Translations under genes and position numbers: made by a program | Assembly: GCF_000503895.1 (NCBI RefSeq) | Contig: NC_022997.1 | Location: forward strand, 1,012,501 to 1,076,500 | Origin: Hyphomicrobium nitrativorans NL23 | GTDB lineage: Bacteria > Pseudomonadota > Alphaproteobacteria > Rhizobiales > Hyphomicrobiaceae | Direction: 5' to 3' | Length of the DNA stretch: 64,000 nt | Shown here: positions 7,891-16,646 of the stretch, one piece after another | Layout of the letters: each line of letters starts with the position of its first letter | Numbering within the stretch: the stretch's first letter is position 1 | Notes under the pieces: model-generated | What the model was told of the DNA's origin: nothing | Seen by the model: only the letters and a program-made list of their open reading frames with translations | The model's database searches: none

Positions 7891-8109
7891 CTAGAGCCTG
7901 CTCGCGTAGGTAAGGTCGCGCCCGGAGTAGTTCGCGCTCTGCTCGCCGTGGCGGTGAACGATCAACGAGACGCTCGCACGATGCGCAAGAGCCTTACCAA
8001 AGGCTTCGGCTACGCCTTGGCGCCGCGAAGCAAGTAAGGGAACACCTATCTGGCTCAACACGATCCAATTATCATTGGTGCCTTGAAAGATCTGAAAATC
8101 GCGTTTCAC
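7891..8109 (-). CDS. DUF2188-like small protein (72 aa)
   Basis: The product starts MKRDFQIFQGTNDNWIVLSQ and later has ASVSLIVHRHGEQSANYSGR. This beta-strand, helix, then IVHxxxGQ plan resembles DUF2188 proteins, which are small and of unknown function. The start overlaps the stop of the upstream gene (8106-8378) by four bases, suggesting a coupled operon of three small genes. Confidence 0.5.
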   Translation of the reverse strand: MKRDFQIFQGTNDNWIVLSQIGVPLLASRRQGVAEAFGKALAHRASVSLIVHRHGEQSANYSGRDLTYASRL

Positions 8110-8378
8110 ACGGAGCTCCCTTCTTGATTGGTGTTGAGCCGTGGCAACGGGTACCCGTCGCTTGCGTAGAGATTGCGGATCGCGACGTCGTCATAGCGAT
8201 CCTCATCTATCTCGAGAACGGCTCCGACCAGTTTATCGGGTTCCAGCTCTTCGATGGCGTAGCGTATGGCGACGGCCGCAGACTCAAAGCGACGATATGA
8301 AACCATTTTACGCCGAAAGCCCGTGCCCTTGGACGGGAACAGCTCTGCTGGAGCGCAGTAATCGAATGTGTCTGTCAT
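8106..8378 (-). CDS. Conserved small hypothetical protein (90 aa)
   Basis: The frame starts MTDTFDYCAPAELFPSKGTG and has a helical centre (FESAAVAIRYAIEELEPDKL) followed by a DDVAIRNLY segment. No domain is assigned. The start codon overlaps the preceding stop (TGATG), and its own stop overlaps the next start, so the three genes from 8797 down to 7891 probably form one translationally coupled unit. Confidence 0.6.
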   Translation of the reverse strand: MTDTFDYCAPAELFPSKGTGFRRKMVSYRRFESAAVAIRYAIEELEPDKLVGAVLEIDEDRYDDVAIRNLYASDGYPLPRLNTNQEGSSV

Positions 8379-8797
8379 CAGGCATTCTCCTCCTGGAGGC
8401 TCGCAAGCTCGCGTTCCTTGGCCACGCGCTCGAAACCTTCTTCGGTCGCCTTGATCCTGTACGTGAGATCCTGGCCTTCGATCGGCAGCAGACGAAGAAC
8501 AGTAACTACGGATGGACCAACGGATCTCCGCGGAGAATGAAAGATCACGCGTTGGCCGACTTTGAACCTGTGCGCTGCCATGTGTTTCGCCAAATCCTTT
8601 CTTATGCCACGACGTTCGCCAGACTGGAGTCGCTCTAGGCGATCCACTTTGCCCCATAACGTTGCGCAAAGATTCGCGTCGGCGCCGCTCTGAGACGCAC
8701 CAATGGCAACGCGTTCCATCCAAACCCTCGTCATTGCAATGTCGAGGAGTCGAAGCGCGTCGCGACTAAAGCCGGGAGGATTCTGCGGGAAGGGCAT
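8378..8797 (-). CDS. Conserved hypothetical protein (139 aa)
   Basis: The start at 8797 (MPFPQNPPGFSRDALRLLD) follows GGAGCACCATC. The N-terminal half is helical (DIAMTRVWMERVAIG). The C-terminal half, RFKVGQRVIFHSPRR, then TVLRLLPIEGQDLTYRIKAT, resembles small stand-alone proteins in related bacteria that have the FKVGQxV...VxRLLP...YRIK pattern. It looks like a fusion of two small modules. Function unknown. Confidence 0.6.
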   Translation of the reverse strand: MPFPQNPPGFSRDALRLLDIAMTRVWMERVAIGASQSGADANLCATLWGKVDRLERLQSGERRGIRKDLAKHMAAHRFKVGQRVIFHSPRRSVGPSVVTVLRLLPIEGQDLTYRIKATEEGFERVAKERELASLQEENA

Positions 8798-8952
8798 GAT
8801 GGTGCTCCAATCTGGCGGGAGCACTCGCATCTCTCAGCCGCTGGAGCCTGTTCGTGCCAGCGATAAAATCAATATGGGGTGCGGCAGGGCGGAAGTCCAC
8901 CCATTAAAGTCGCGCAGTCCAATCTAAATTTCTATTTGCTCAACGCAAGCAG

Positions 8953-9327
8953 CTAGATCGCGAGCCGATACTCGATATCGGTTAGGAGGTGCCTTAACTT
9001 AGCCGGGTCGTAGGGCTTTGCGAGTCTGTTGGCTCCCTCGGGAAGGAGACAGGATGCGAGGTCGACCTTGCCCGAAGCGACCACTATGATTGTTGGTGGC
9101 CAGCGTTCCCGGACGTACCGAGCGAGCTCAATCCCATCCATATTGCCAGGCATCTGCACATCCGTGAACACCACGCGGATTTCTGGATGCTCCTCCAGAA
9201 GCGCAATTGCCTCCATTGCCGAAGACGCCTCTAGGCAACGGTAACCAACATCTTCCAAGGTCTGAACAAGATCCATCCGCACGAGGGGCTCGTCTTCGAC
9301 GACCAGAACAACACGGCAGGTGTTCAT
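8953..9327 (-). CDS. Single-domain response regulator
   Basis: A stand-alone receiver domain of 124 residues starting MNTCRVVLVVEDEPLVRMDL. Acidic pocket residues E and D are in VVEDEP, the acceptor Asp is in VVFTDVQMPGNMDG, and the conserved Lys is in RLAKPYDP. There is no output domain, so it probably acts by phosphotransfer or protein binding. A GGGGAG site precedes ATG 9327, and an EcfG-like promoter lies just upstream. It diverges from the HWE kinase at 9479, a natural phosphorelay partner. Confidence 0.9.
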   Translation of the reverse strand: MNTCRVVLVVEDEPLVRMDLVQTLEDVGYRCLEASSAMEAIALLEEHPEIRVVFTDVQMPGNMDGIELARYVRERWPPTIIVVASGKVDLASCLLPEGANRLAKPYDPAKLRHLLTDIEYRLAI

Positions 9328-9352
9328 TGCTCCCCACAATCCATCGGGCAAC

Positions 9353-9377
9353 AACCTCTCCGGATGGTTAGGGTTCC
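9353..9377 (-). promoter_or_regulatory. EcfG-like general stress promoter
   Basis: On the minus strand GGAAC is followed by a 16-base spacer and GGTT. The alphaproteobacterial general-stress sigma factor EcfG recognises GGAAC-N16/17-CGTT, so this has one mismatch. It would place the transcript start shortly before the response regulator ATG at 9327, which also argues against the upstream start at 9354. Confidence 0.5.
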
Positions 9378-9478
9378 AAATAAAATTCGGTGCAAAAACT
9401 TATTTTCAGCTGCAGGTTTGCGTGCCTCCCTAACGAGACGGCCTCCTGATAGGGTGGGTTGTCAAAGGAGTTGCGAGC

Positions 9479-10651
9479 TTGGCCCTTAGGATTCCTCGCG
9501 CGATCTCTACAGCGGACGTGGACATCTCGGATCGGTTGGCGAGCAGACCAACGCCTCAACCGGATTATCAAGGTGAAAAACTCGCCATCCAGGACTTGAC
9601 CAGTCGGATGGCGAACCGGCCGGGAGAAGTCTTACCACGGCTCACAGCCCTGGCATTGGAGTTATGCGACGCAGATTCGGCCGGCGTCAGCGTTCTGACG
9701 CGTGACGAATTCAAGTGGCTTGCCCTGATTGGCAAGCTTTCTGTTTTTGAGGGCACGACGACGCCATTGAACAACAGTCCATGTGGCGTTTGCCTCGAAA
9801 AGCTAACTCCGACCCTCATGGAGCGTCCTGAGAGGGCCTATTCTTGGATTGCAGATGCCGGGATAAGCGTACCCGAGGTTTTGCTGCTTCCGCTCCTTGT
9901 TAACAACGGAGAACCGATCGGAACAGTTTGGGTCGTGGCAAGGGAAGGACATGCGTTCCACGCCGGCCATGCGCGATTGATGAAGGATCTGGCGGTCTTC
10001 ACGGGCATTGCGCTGCAAATGATTGAAGCGGAAGCGGCTTTGAAGGCAACCTTGAAAAAACATGAGTTATTTGCAAGCGAGATGAGCCACCGCGTGAAGA
10101 ACTTTTTTGCAGTCACGGAGAGCTTGGTTCGGATGACTGCCCGGCACAGCGAAACGAAGGAGGAAATGGTCGACAACCTTCTGCGTCGTGTCGTTGCTCT
10201 GTCGGATGCACACACTCTCGCTCAAGACCATCATGCCGAGAACGATCAAGAGCCCGTACCGTTGCGAACGGTTATTGAGACTGTGCTTCGACCTTATCGC
10301 GGCCCAGTTTTGACCGGGCCGCCAATTCTGCTAGCGGCGAGCGCCACGAGCAACCTCACTCTTGTATTGCACGAACTGGCCACCAATGCTGCCAAACATG
10401 GTGCGCTCAGTACATCGAACGGTAACGTACGAATAGAATGGCACGCCGACAGCAGTGGTTTGGAGATGACCTGGAAGGAAAATGGCGGGCCGACGGTCAA
10501 CGGGCCGCCCACCAGGATCGGATTTGGAACAAAGCTTATTCGAAACACCCTCGCCAGCGTCAATGGAGCAGTCGAGAAGCAGTGGGCAAGAGACGGGTTA
10601 CATGTCCGGATTTCTTTGCCGCGAGATGTCCTGATCGGATACCCAGGTTGA
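9479..10651 (+). CDS. GAF-domain HWE histidine kinase
   Basis: A 390-residue cytoplasmic kinase with no membrane span. A GAF sensor covers about residues 35-185 (ALELCDADSAGVSVL, NNSPCGVCLE). The HWE kinase core follows: phosphoacceptor His in SEMSHRVKNFFAV, ATP-binding LVLHELATNAAKHGALS and the WxE motif in MTWKENGGP. The TTG start is chosen because AAAGGAG lies eight bases upstream. HWE kinases include those that act through PhyR in the general stress response. The divergent single-domain regulator with an EcfG-like promoter fits such a role but does not prove it. Confidence 0.9.
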   Translation: MALRIPRAISTADVDISDRLASRPTPQPDYQGEKLAIQDLTSRMANRPGEVLPRLTALALELCDADSAGVSVLTRDEFKWLALIGKLSVFEGTTTPLNNSPCGVCLEKLTPTLMERPERAYSWIADAGISVPEVLLLPLLVNNGEPIGTVWVVAREGHAFHAGHARLMKDLAVFTGIALQMIEAEAALKATLKKHELFASEMSHRVKNFFAVTESLVRMTARHSETKEEMVDNLLRRVVALSDAHTLAQDHHAENDQEPVPLRTVIETVLRPYRGPVLTGPPILLAASATSNLTLVLHELATNAAKHGALSTSNGNVRIEWHADSSGLEMTWKENGGPTVNGPPTRIGFGTKLIRNTLASVNGAVEKQWARDGLHVRISLPRDVLIGYPG

Positions 10652-10720
10652 GCAGCTTCGCAAGAATTTGAACCCGAGTCCGGTCGGGATATTCGCTCCT
10701 CGACTCGTGTGGGCGCATGC

Positions 10721-10751
10721 TGGTCTGTCTCTCGAACAAGGAGACAGACCA
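10721..10751 (+). repeat. Perfect hairpin over a recombinase ribosome binding site (copy 1)
   Basis: TGGTCTGTCTC and GAGACAGACCA form an 11-bp perfect inverted repeat with a nine-base loop. The right arm contains the GGAG of the ribosome binding site and ends on the A of the ATG at 10751. The same structure, with one G-U pair, occurs at 29604-29634. Confidence 0.75.
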
Positions 10752-11060
10752 TGGACAACGATCACGAAACTAAGAATCTGAAGCCTGTCCACAACGAGCC
10801 TTGGAACAAGGGAAAGCTTATCGGGGCGAAGCCGCCACTGCGGCCGAGCCACGTCTGGTCGATTAGAACCAAGCTCCAGATGGCAGAAGTTCGGAGCGCA
10901 CTCGTTGCGACGTACGAAGGCGGTGTTTATCTACCGGCGCACGGGTAATCTTCGCGGGGTCCAGCTCTTGCTTGGGCATTCGAAAATCGAGAGCACCGTT
11001 CGCTACCTCGAGATCGAGGTCGACGACACGATCCAGATCGCAGAGAAGATCGATATCTGA
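10751..11060 (+). pseudogene. Tyrosine recombinase with internal deletion
   Basis: The first 44 codons (MDNDHETKNLKPVHNEPWNK...) are nearly identical to the intact recombinase at 29634-30269. At about 10884 the sequence jumps roughly 330 bp ahead to the segment before the HSLRR box, out of frame. The 3' part, ending in EKIDI, is then nearly identical again. The catalytic Arg and Lys are lost. The roughly 220 bases to the IS630 element hold nothing recognisable. Confidence 0.85.
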
Positions 11061-11276
11061 CGCGTGCCGAGTTTGCGGACATGGTCCGATAACCGCTCGC
11101 GGCGCTAAGGCACGGTCGAAAAATGTCTGATAGCGGACGACATCCGATCAATCGGTCAAATACAGGAGGGTCCTCGGCATCCAAGGCAGATTTCGCGGGC
11201 CTGTTTGAGGCAGTCCATTACAGTCTGCGCCAGCACTTCTTGCGGTCGATTCTTGGAGGGTTTCGATATCGGACCT

Positions 11277-12326
11277 CTAGTGTCTTTCAGGTTTAGGTGG
11301 AAGCATAACTGGCGTTTCGGATGTAGCTGGCGCATTCGTCCTGCGAGATGGCTGTGACGAGGCTGGCGATGTTGTCGTGGATGGCTTCGATGGCGCGGGC
11401 CTGCGCCATGCGCATCCAGTGTTTGACCTTGGCGAAGACCTGCTCGATCGGGTTGAGATCCGGCGAGTAGGGCGGCAGGAACGCGAGCTTGGCGCCCGCG
11501 GCGCGGATCGCCGCGCGGACAGCCTGGGAGCGATGGCTGCCCAGATTGTCAAGGATCACGACGTCACCTGGCTTGAGTGTGGGGAGCAGGAACTGCTCGA
11601 TATAGGCGCGGAAGATGCCCCCATTGATCGGCCTGTCGATGACGCAGGGCGCCGTCAGGGCCTCGGTCCTGAGCGCGGCCAGGAACGTGAGCGTGCGCCA
11701 GCGCCCATCGGGTGCGAAGCCGAGAAGGCGCTCTCCCTTCCGTCCCCAGCCGCGGATCGGCGCCATATTGGTCTTGATCCAGGTTTCGTCGATGAAGACC
11801 AGGCGCGCCGCATCCAGGTGACGGCTCGCGCGCAGCCATCGGCCGCGTCTCCTCACGACATCGGGACGCAGTTGCTCAGATGCGAAGAGCGTTTTTTTTG
11901 AACGAGCAGCCCTCGCGTTTGAGGAAGCGCCAGACGGTATCGTGCGAGACCACGACCCCCGCGTTCTGCCAGGAGATCCTTCAGGCGATGCAGCGTCAGA
12001 TGCGGCACCTCCTCGATCTGCGCCAGAACGAAGGCGCGATGTGGCACGAGGCTCGAGGTCTTATGGCCGCCGAACTTGGCGGGCGTGGGACTGCCCGTCT
12101 CGCGGATCCGCTTGGACCACTTCACGACCGTTGAAGGCGCGACATTGAAGCGCTCGGCGATCGAACGGCAACTCTCGCCACCGGCGAGGGCAGCGGCGAT
12201 GCGCAGACGCAGATCATCGGAATAAGGCTTCGCCATGCATGCTGGCCTCCCGCCCAGCATGCATCTTGAATCACAGCACGCCTGATTTGGGAATCCTCCG
12301 ATTCCGCCTAATGCTGAAAGGCTCTA
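11277..12326 (-). mobile_element. IS630-family insertion sequence
   Basis: The element is bounded by imperfect terminal inverted repeats of about 27 bp: CTAGTGTCTTTCAGGTTTAG at the left and, inverted, CTAGAGCCTTTCAGCATTAG at the right. Both ends begin with CTAG, consistent with the TA target of IS630. It encodes one transposase region (11293-12236). The insertion separates the recombinase remnant from the KefB-like gene. Confidence 0.85.
11293..12236 (-). pseudogene. IS630 transposase, two one-base frameshifts
   Basis: The N-terminal part (MAKPYSDDLRLRIAAALAGG) carries the helix-turn-helix FNVAPSTVVKWSKR. The C-terminal part carries the DDE catalytic centre: LVFIDETWIKT, VVILDNLGSH and YSPDLNPIEQVF. 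Between them the frame breaks twice: in a run of five G (four would restore SHDTVWRFLKREG) and in a run of eight A (seven would give FKKTLFASEQ). Restoring both gives a transposase of about 315 residues, a normal size. Both breaks are in homopolymers, so sequencing error is possible. Confidence 0.85.
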
Positions 12327-12373
12327 GGAAGCAATGACACGCGCCTCGTGCACAGCGGCTCGAGCTCCGAGGT

Positions 12374-12624
12374 TCATTCCTCCCGATGTTCTCTCAATTC
12401 AGGGGGTGCTTCGGGTAGCTCGATATCCGTCTCGCGCTCAAACGCCCCGCCTTCACCCGCCATACGGGCGGACTGGACAATAGCTTGGGCCCGGTCGTCC
12501 GGCAGCCCAAGGCTGGATAAGGCGTAGCGCAACAGCCCGAATGCCGTTTCCCTCTCCCCCATGATGGCGATTCCGATCCCCTGGTCCTTGAGATAAGCGA
12601 GTTCCGATGCGCGGTGGGTTCGCA
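12374..12624 (-). pseudogene. KefB-like antiporter, C-terminal piece
   Basis: This segment reads VRTHRASELAYLKDQGIGIA, then MGERETAFGLLRYALSSLG. It is the end of a TrkA-N/KefB protein after its Rossmann fold. In an intact gene it would follow directly after the segment now inverted at 12635-13114. The last codons (TDIELPEAPPELREHREE) form the native C-terminus. Confidence 0.8.
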
Positions 12625-13124
12625 CGGCGGCGTCACGTTTGGCCTGGTGCCGCCTGAGGGCCGCGACCTGATCCTGGCCGGTGCCATCCTCTCGATCATG
12701 CTCAATCCGCTGGTGTTTGCTTGCATCGATCCGCTGCTTGCCTGGTTCCGGGCGCGGCCGCGTTTGACGGCGTTTTTGGAACGACCGGGCGATGGCTTTT
12801 CGACCCCGGTCGATAGGAGTGAAGAGACTGGACTAAGGGATCACGCCATTATCGTCGGCTATGGCCGCGTCGGCGAGATCATCGGTGACGCGCTCAGGGC
12901 TCAGAAGCTTGCTTTCGTGGTGATCGACGAAAACCGGCGGCTTGTGGAAAAGCTGCGCAAGCAGGGATTGACGGCCATCTACGGCGATGCCACCGCGGCA
13001 GGCGTCTTGGAGGACGCGGGCGTCACCAGCGCCCGACTGCTTATCGTCGCGATTCCACAGGGCTTCCTCAAACGGCGCATCATCGAGCTGGCCCGCGGGG
13101 CCAATCCGCAGATCGACACCGCCG
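12625..13124. repeat. Short inverted repeats bounding the KefB inversion
   Basis: CGGCGGCGTC at 12625-12634 and GACACCGCCG at 13115-13124 are inverted copies differing at one base. They sit exactly at the two breakpoints where KefB coding sense switches strand. Inversion between them explains the present arrangement. Confidence 0.75.
12635..13114 (+). pseudogene. KefB-like antiporter, inverted middle segment (last span and TrkA-N domain)
   Basis: Read on the plus strand this 480-bp piece gives VTFGLVPPEGRDLILAGAIL, a membrane span, a linker, then HAIIVGYGRVGEIIGDALRA and FVVIDENRRLVEKLRKQG. That is the GxGxxG NAD-binding fold of TrkA-N domains. Its two ends join perfectly, after flipping, to the minus-strand pieces on each side. 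It has no start codon context of its own. The flip removes the regulatory domain from the transporter as sequenced. Confidence 0.85.
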
Positions 13125-14203
13125 AGACCCGCGAGGATGAATGAGAACTCGCCAATCTGGGCGAGGCTGGCCGAGACGACGAGCGCAGTCGCCACCGGAT
13201 AGCCGCGTAGGAGCACGATGGCGAAGGCAGCTATCGATTTGCCGAACACGATAAGGAGCAGCACGGCCGCAACCGCCAGCGGCTGGCGCAGAAGGATGCC
13301 GGGGTCGAACAACATTCCGACCGAGACGAAGAAGAGCACGGCGAAGGCATCCTGCAGGGGCAACGAATCTGCCGCCGCCTGATGGCTGAAGTCGGATTCG
13401 CTCAGCACGACACCGGCGAAGAACGCACCGAGTGCGAACGAGACGCCAAACAACTCAGCCGAGCCGTAGGCAATCCCAAGAGCGAGCGCCAATACCGACA
13501 GCGTGAACAGCTCGCGCGAACCCGTCCGCGCAACCGTCAGCAGGAGCCAAGGCACGACCCGCGTCCCCACCAGAATAACCAGGCCCACGAACACGGCGAC
13601 CTTGGCCATCGTAAAAAGCAACGCTGTCACCAGGCTCCCGCCAGTGAACTGGGCAGCGACGCCGCGCGCATCCCCTCCGAGTGCGCCTGCCAGGGCCGGC
13701 AGCAGAACGAGAGCGAGCACCATCGCCAGGTCCTCGACGACGAGCCAGCCGACCGCGATGCGACCGTTGGCCGAGTCGAGCGTGTTGCGCTGCTCCAGAG
13801 CACGGAGCAGGACAACCGTACTCGCCACCGACAGGGCCAGCCCGAGAACGAGCCCTGCGCCGATGCCCCAGCCCCACAGCAGCGCAAGCGCAAGACCGCT
13901 ACCCGTAGCGACGGCGATCTGCGCGATAGCGCCTGGTATTGCGATCGCGCGCACCTCCATCAGGTCCTTGATGGAGAAGTGCAGACCGACGCCGAACATC
14001 AGCAGAATGATACCGATCTCGGCAAGCTGGCTTGCGACATCGGCGTTCCCGACAATCCCGGGCGTGAATGGCCCAAGTGCCACTCCGGCAAGGAGGTATC
14101 CCACCAGCGGCGGCAAGCGCAGCTTGCTGGCGAGCAAGCCACCCAGTAACGCGAGAACGAACCCCATCGTGATCGTGGCAATGAGCGATATGTCGTGCGG
14201 CAT
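13125..14203 (-). pseudogene. KefB-like cation/proton antiporter, membrane domain
   Basis: From ATG 14203 (MPHDISLIATITMGFVLALL) the frame gives a Na+/H+ exchanger-type membrane domain with about eleven spans, including the family segments PLVGYLLAGVALGPFTPG and LSVASTVVLLRALE. It runs through SLAQIGEFSFILAGLGG and then enters antisense sequence, because the next 480 bp are inverted. The intact gene would run 14203 to 12374, about 609 residues, normal for KefB-type glutathione-gated K+ efflux or related antiporters. Activity as sequenced is doubtful. Confidence 0.85.
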
Positions 14204-14347
14204 TGGCTCTCCGGGCGACAGCGCAGCAGTTTTGCGAACAGGCAGTTGTCGTCGATTACAGATTAGGCGTGCGTCGAGGCGTTGACGTCGAATACTCATC
14301 GCAATTAAGTCGCACTCAACCTATCACTGGCGAATGACGTGGACCGA

Positions 14348-16537
14348 TCAGGTAACGACCATGGCGCGCGCATCACCGTCACGCTTCAGGACGTTCACCG
14401 ATACATCGGTGCCGTGACGGGCAACGCGGACATCAAGTCTTGAGTTTCCGACCACGATCCTGCGCACGACGACCTCGTTTAGGAAGCTCGGCAGGGTCGG
14501 CTTGATGAAGCGAACTTGCTCTGCCGCATGGACGATCGAAACGCCGAGACAGGCGCCGAGGAATGCGAACGGCGAAACGGCCGCCCACGCTTGCGGCGAG
14601 CACGCCACGGGGTAGGCGATGGGCCCGCGTCCGGATTTGCGCGTGAACCCGCAGAACAGCTCCGGCAGGCGCCGGTCCTGCTGATAGCCGACCGCCGCAA
14701 ACAGGCCCTCGAAGAGGGCGGCAGCCTCGGCCTTGAAGCCGTACCGATCGAAGCCGAGGGCGATGAGCGCGTTGTCGTGTGGCCAGACGGATCCGTTGTG
14801 GTAGGACATTGGATTGTGCCGCTGCTCGCTGTGCGCAACCGTGCGGATGCCCCAGCCGCTGAATGACGTTCGGCGCATCAGGGATGCAACGACTTTCTGC
14901 GCCGAGGCGGGCGTCGCGATGCCGGTGAAAAGCGCGTGCCCCGCATTGGAGGTCAGGACCTTGCAGGGTTTCTTGTCGCCATCCAACGCCAAGGCATAGG
15001 TGCCGATATCCTCGCACCAGAAGGCGCTTTGAAAGCGAACCTGCAGGTCGTCTGCGGCTTGGCTCAAGCGCGCCGCCAGCGCGGTCTCGCCGCAATGCTG
15101 GGCGAGCTTGGCGGCCTGGCACTTCGCACCGAAGACGTACGCCTGCACCTCGACGAGGGCGATCGGCCCCGTGGCTAGCGCGCCGTCGGCGTGAAAAACC
15201 GAATCGTGGCTGTCTTTCCAACCCTGGTTGGCAAGGCCGTTCGGGGTCTCCCGAAGGTACTCCACGAAACCGTCGCCATCGGCGTCGCCGAACGTATCGC
15301 ACCACGCGAGTGCGGCCTTGACGTTGGGCCAGATCTTTTCCAGTGTCGCCACATCGCCGGTGCGCTCGAAATAGAGCCCGGCCAGCATGACGAACAGCGG
15401 CGTGGCGTCGACCGTGCCGTAATAGCGCCGGAACGGGATCTCGCCGAGCTGCGCCATCTCACAACTGCGCCGCTCGTGCAGGATCTTTCCCGGCTGCGCG
15501 TCCGATCCCGGATCGTGGTGGGTAGCCTGTGTTTCGGCCAGATGCAGAAGCACGCCGCGCGCAATCGCCGGATCGACCCAGACCATCATCATCGCCGTGA
15601 TGATTCCATCGCGTCCGAACACCGTATTGTACCAGGGGATCCCGGCGTAGGGGTACAGCTCTTCGCCGGCGCGTGTTGATAACGTATAGATATCGGCGGT
15701 CGAACGGCACATAAGCTCGTCGAACAGCGGGTTGGAGCTCTCGATCGTTGCAATGTTTTCCGTATCGGAGCGCGATGCCCTGCGCTTGGCGCGGTAGGCG
15801 GAATGGAAGGAGATGGGTTGGAGCGGCTCGTCGCTCTCGTTGAAGGCGGCCGTGACCAGGATCGTCCAGCGCTCGCCCGCATCGAGCACGCGCTCGAAGA
15901 CCGCTCGATGCAGGTCCAGCCGCTTTGGCATGGGCGTAAAGGTCAACGTGGTACGCCGCTGGACGCCGTCGAGCCCATCATAAACATACTGGATCGCGTC
16001 TGTGGCCGTTCTCTTGATGCTGATCTGACCTCGCCTTGCCCGGGGCATCCCGCGCACCTCGAAAAGGTCGACGAAATCGGCATCGAACAGCAGCTCGATC
16101 GAGACCAATCGCTCCACCGTATCGTAGTTCCTAAGCGCGATGCGTTCATAGGATGCCGCGTTCCAGAGGAACTTGGTGCGCGAGATCGCGATGGTATCGC
16201 GTGCGATGGGGTGCCGGCTGGGAGGCTCGATATCGGCATTCGTGAGGTCGATCGACAGAGCGGAGTTGTCGTCGTGAATGACGGACGAGAGCAACAGGGG
16301 GCGGTGTCCGGAACACATCAGCTTCAGCCGCGACAGAAAGCGCATGTCGCGAAAGTAAATGCCCTCCGGTGTACCCAATTCGACACCCAGATCGCCATAG
16401 GCATCGAGAACGGCGAACGCGTCTCCATGCTTCAGCGTCCGTAGCGTCCGCTCGGTCAGCGACGTGCTGGCCTCGATATGATAGTCGGAATCGTCGTGCT
16501 CGTGATCCGCTAGGCCGGTCGGATTGGCGATGGTCAT
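14348..16537 (-). CDS. Glycogen debranching-type amylo-alpha-1,6-glucosidase
   Basis: A 729-residue cytoplasmic protein. The N-terminal region is the beta-rich debranching N-domain (LGTPEGIYFRDMRFLSRLKL). The C-terminal two-thirds form the (alpha/alpha)6 barrel of amylo-alpha-1,6-glucosidase-like enzymes, with PWYNTVFGRDGIITAMMMVW and the later NPMSYHNGSVWPHDN. Members hydrolyse alpha-1,6 branches or related glucosides. The glycosyltransferase gene immediately upstream suggests joint action in glycogen or compatible-solute glucan metabolism under stress; that link is inferred. Confidence 0.88.
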   Translation of the reverse strand: MTIANPTGLADHEHDDSDYHIEASTSLTERTLRTLKHGDAFAVLDAYGDLGVELGTPEGIYFRDMRFLSRLKLMCSGHRPLLLSSVIHDDNSALSIDLTNADIEPPSRHPIARDTIAISRTKFLWNAASYERIALRNYDTVERLVSIELLFDADFVDLFEVRGMPRARRGQISIKRTATDAIQYVYDGLDGVQRRTTLTFTPMPKRLDLHRAVFERVLDAGERWTILVTAAFNESDEPLQPISFHSAYRAKRRASRSDTENIATIESSNPLFDELMCRSTADIYTLSTRAGEELYPYAGIPWYNTVFGRDGIITAMMMVWVDPAIARGVLLHLAETQATHHDPGSDAQPGKILHERRSCEMAQLGEIPFRRYYGTVDATPLFVMLAGLYFERTGDVATLEKIWPNVKAALAWCDTFGDADGDGFVEYLRETPNGLANQGWKDSHDSVFHADGALATGPIALVEVQAYVFGAKCQAAKLAQHCGETALAARLSQAADDLQVRFQSAFWCEDIGTYALALDGDKKPCKVLTSNAGHALFTGIATPASAQKVVASLMRRTSFSGWGIRTVAHSEQRHNPMSYHNGSVWPHDNALIALGFDRYGFKAEAAALFEGLFAAVGYQQDRRLPELFCGFTRKSGRGPIAYPVACSPQAWAAVSPFAFLGACLGVSIVHAAEQVRFIKPTLPSFLNEVVVRRIVVGNSRLDVRVARHGTDVSVNVLKRDGDARAMVVT

Positions 16538-16646
16538 GTGGCCCCATTCAAGTCAACGGGTTGCAGCTCAGATTACGCCAAGACAGTAGATTGGAATACG
16601 CCCTCGCACGGCGCAGTCCGCACGCTGCGAATGCGGCGCCATGTGA

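Noticed and set aside
11877-11960. Programmed frameshifting in the IS630 transposase at the A8 run
   Set aside because: The required shift is equivalent to one extra A and a second G-run indel is also needed. Two separate homopolymer indels fit decay or error better than a programmed signal.
12614-13144. Independent plus-strand TrkA-N gene
   Set aside because: It lacks a start and ribosome binding site, and both ends join exactly to the minus-strand antiporter pieces after inversion.
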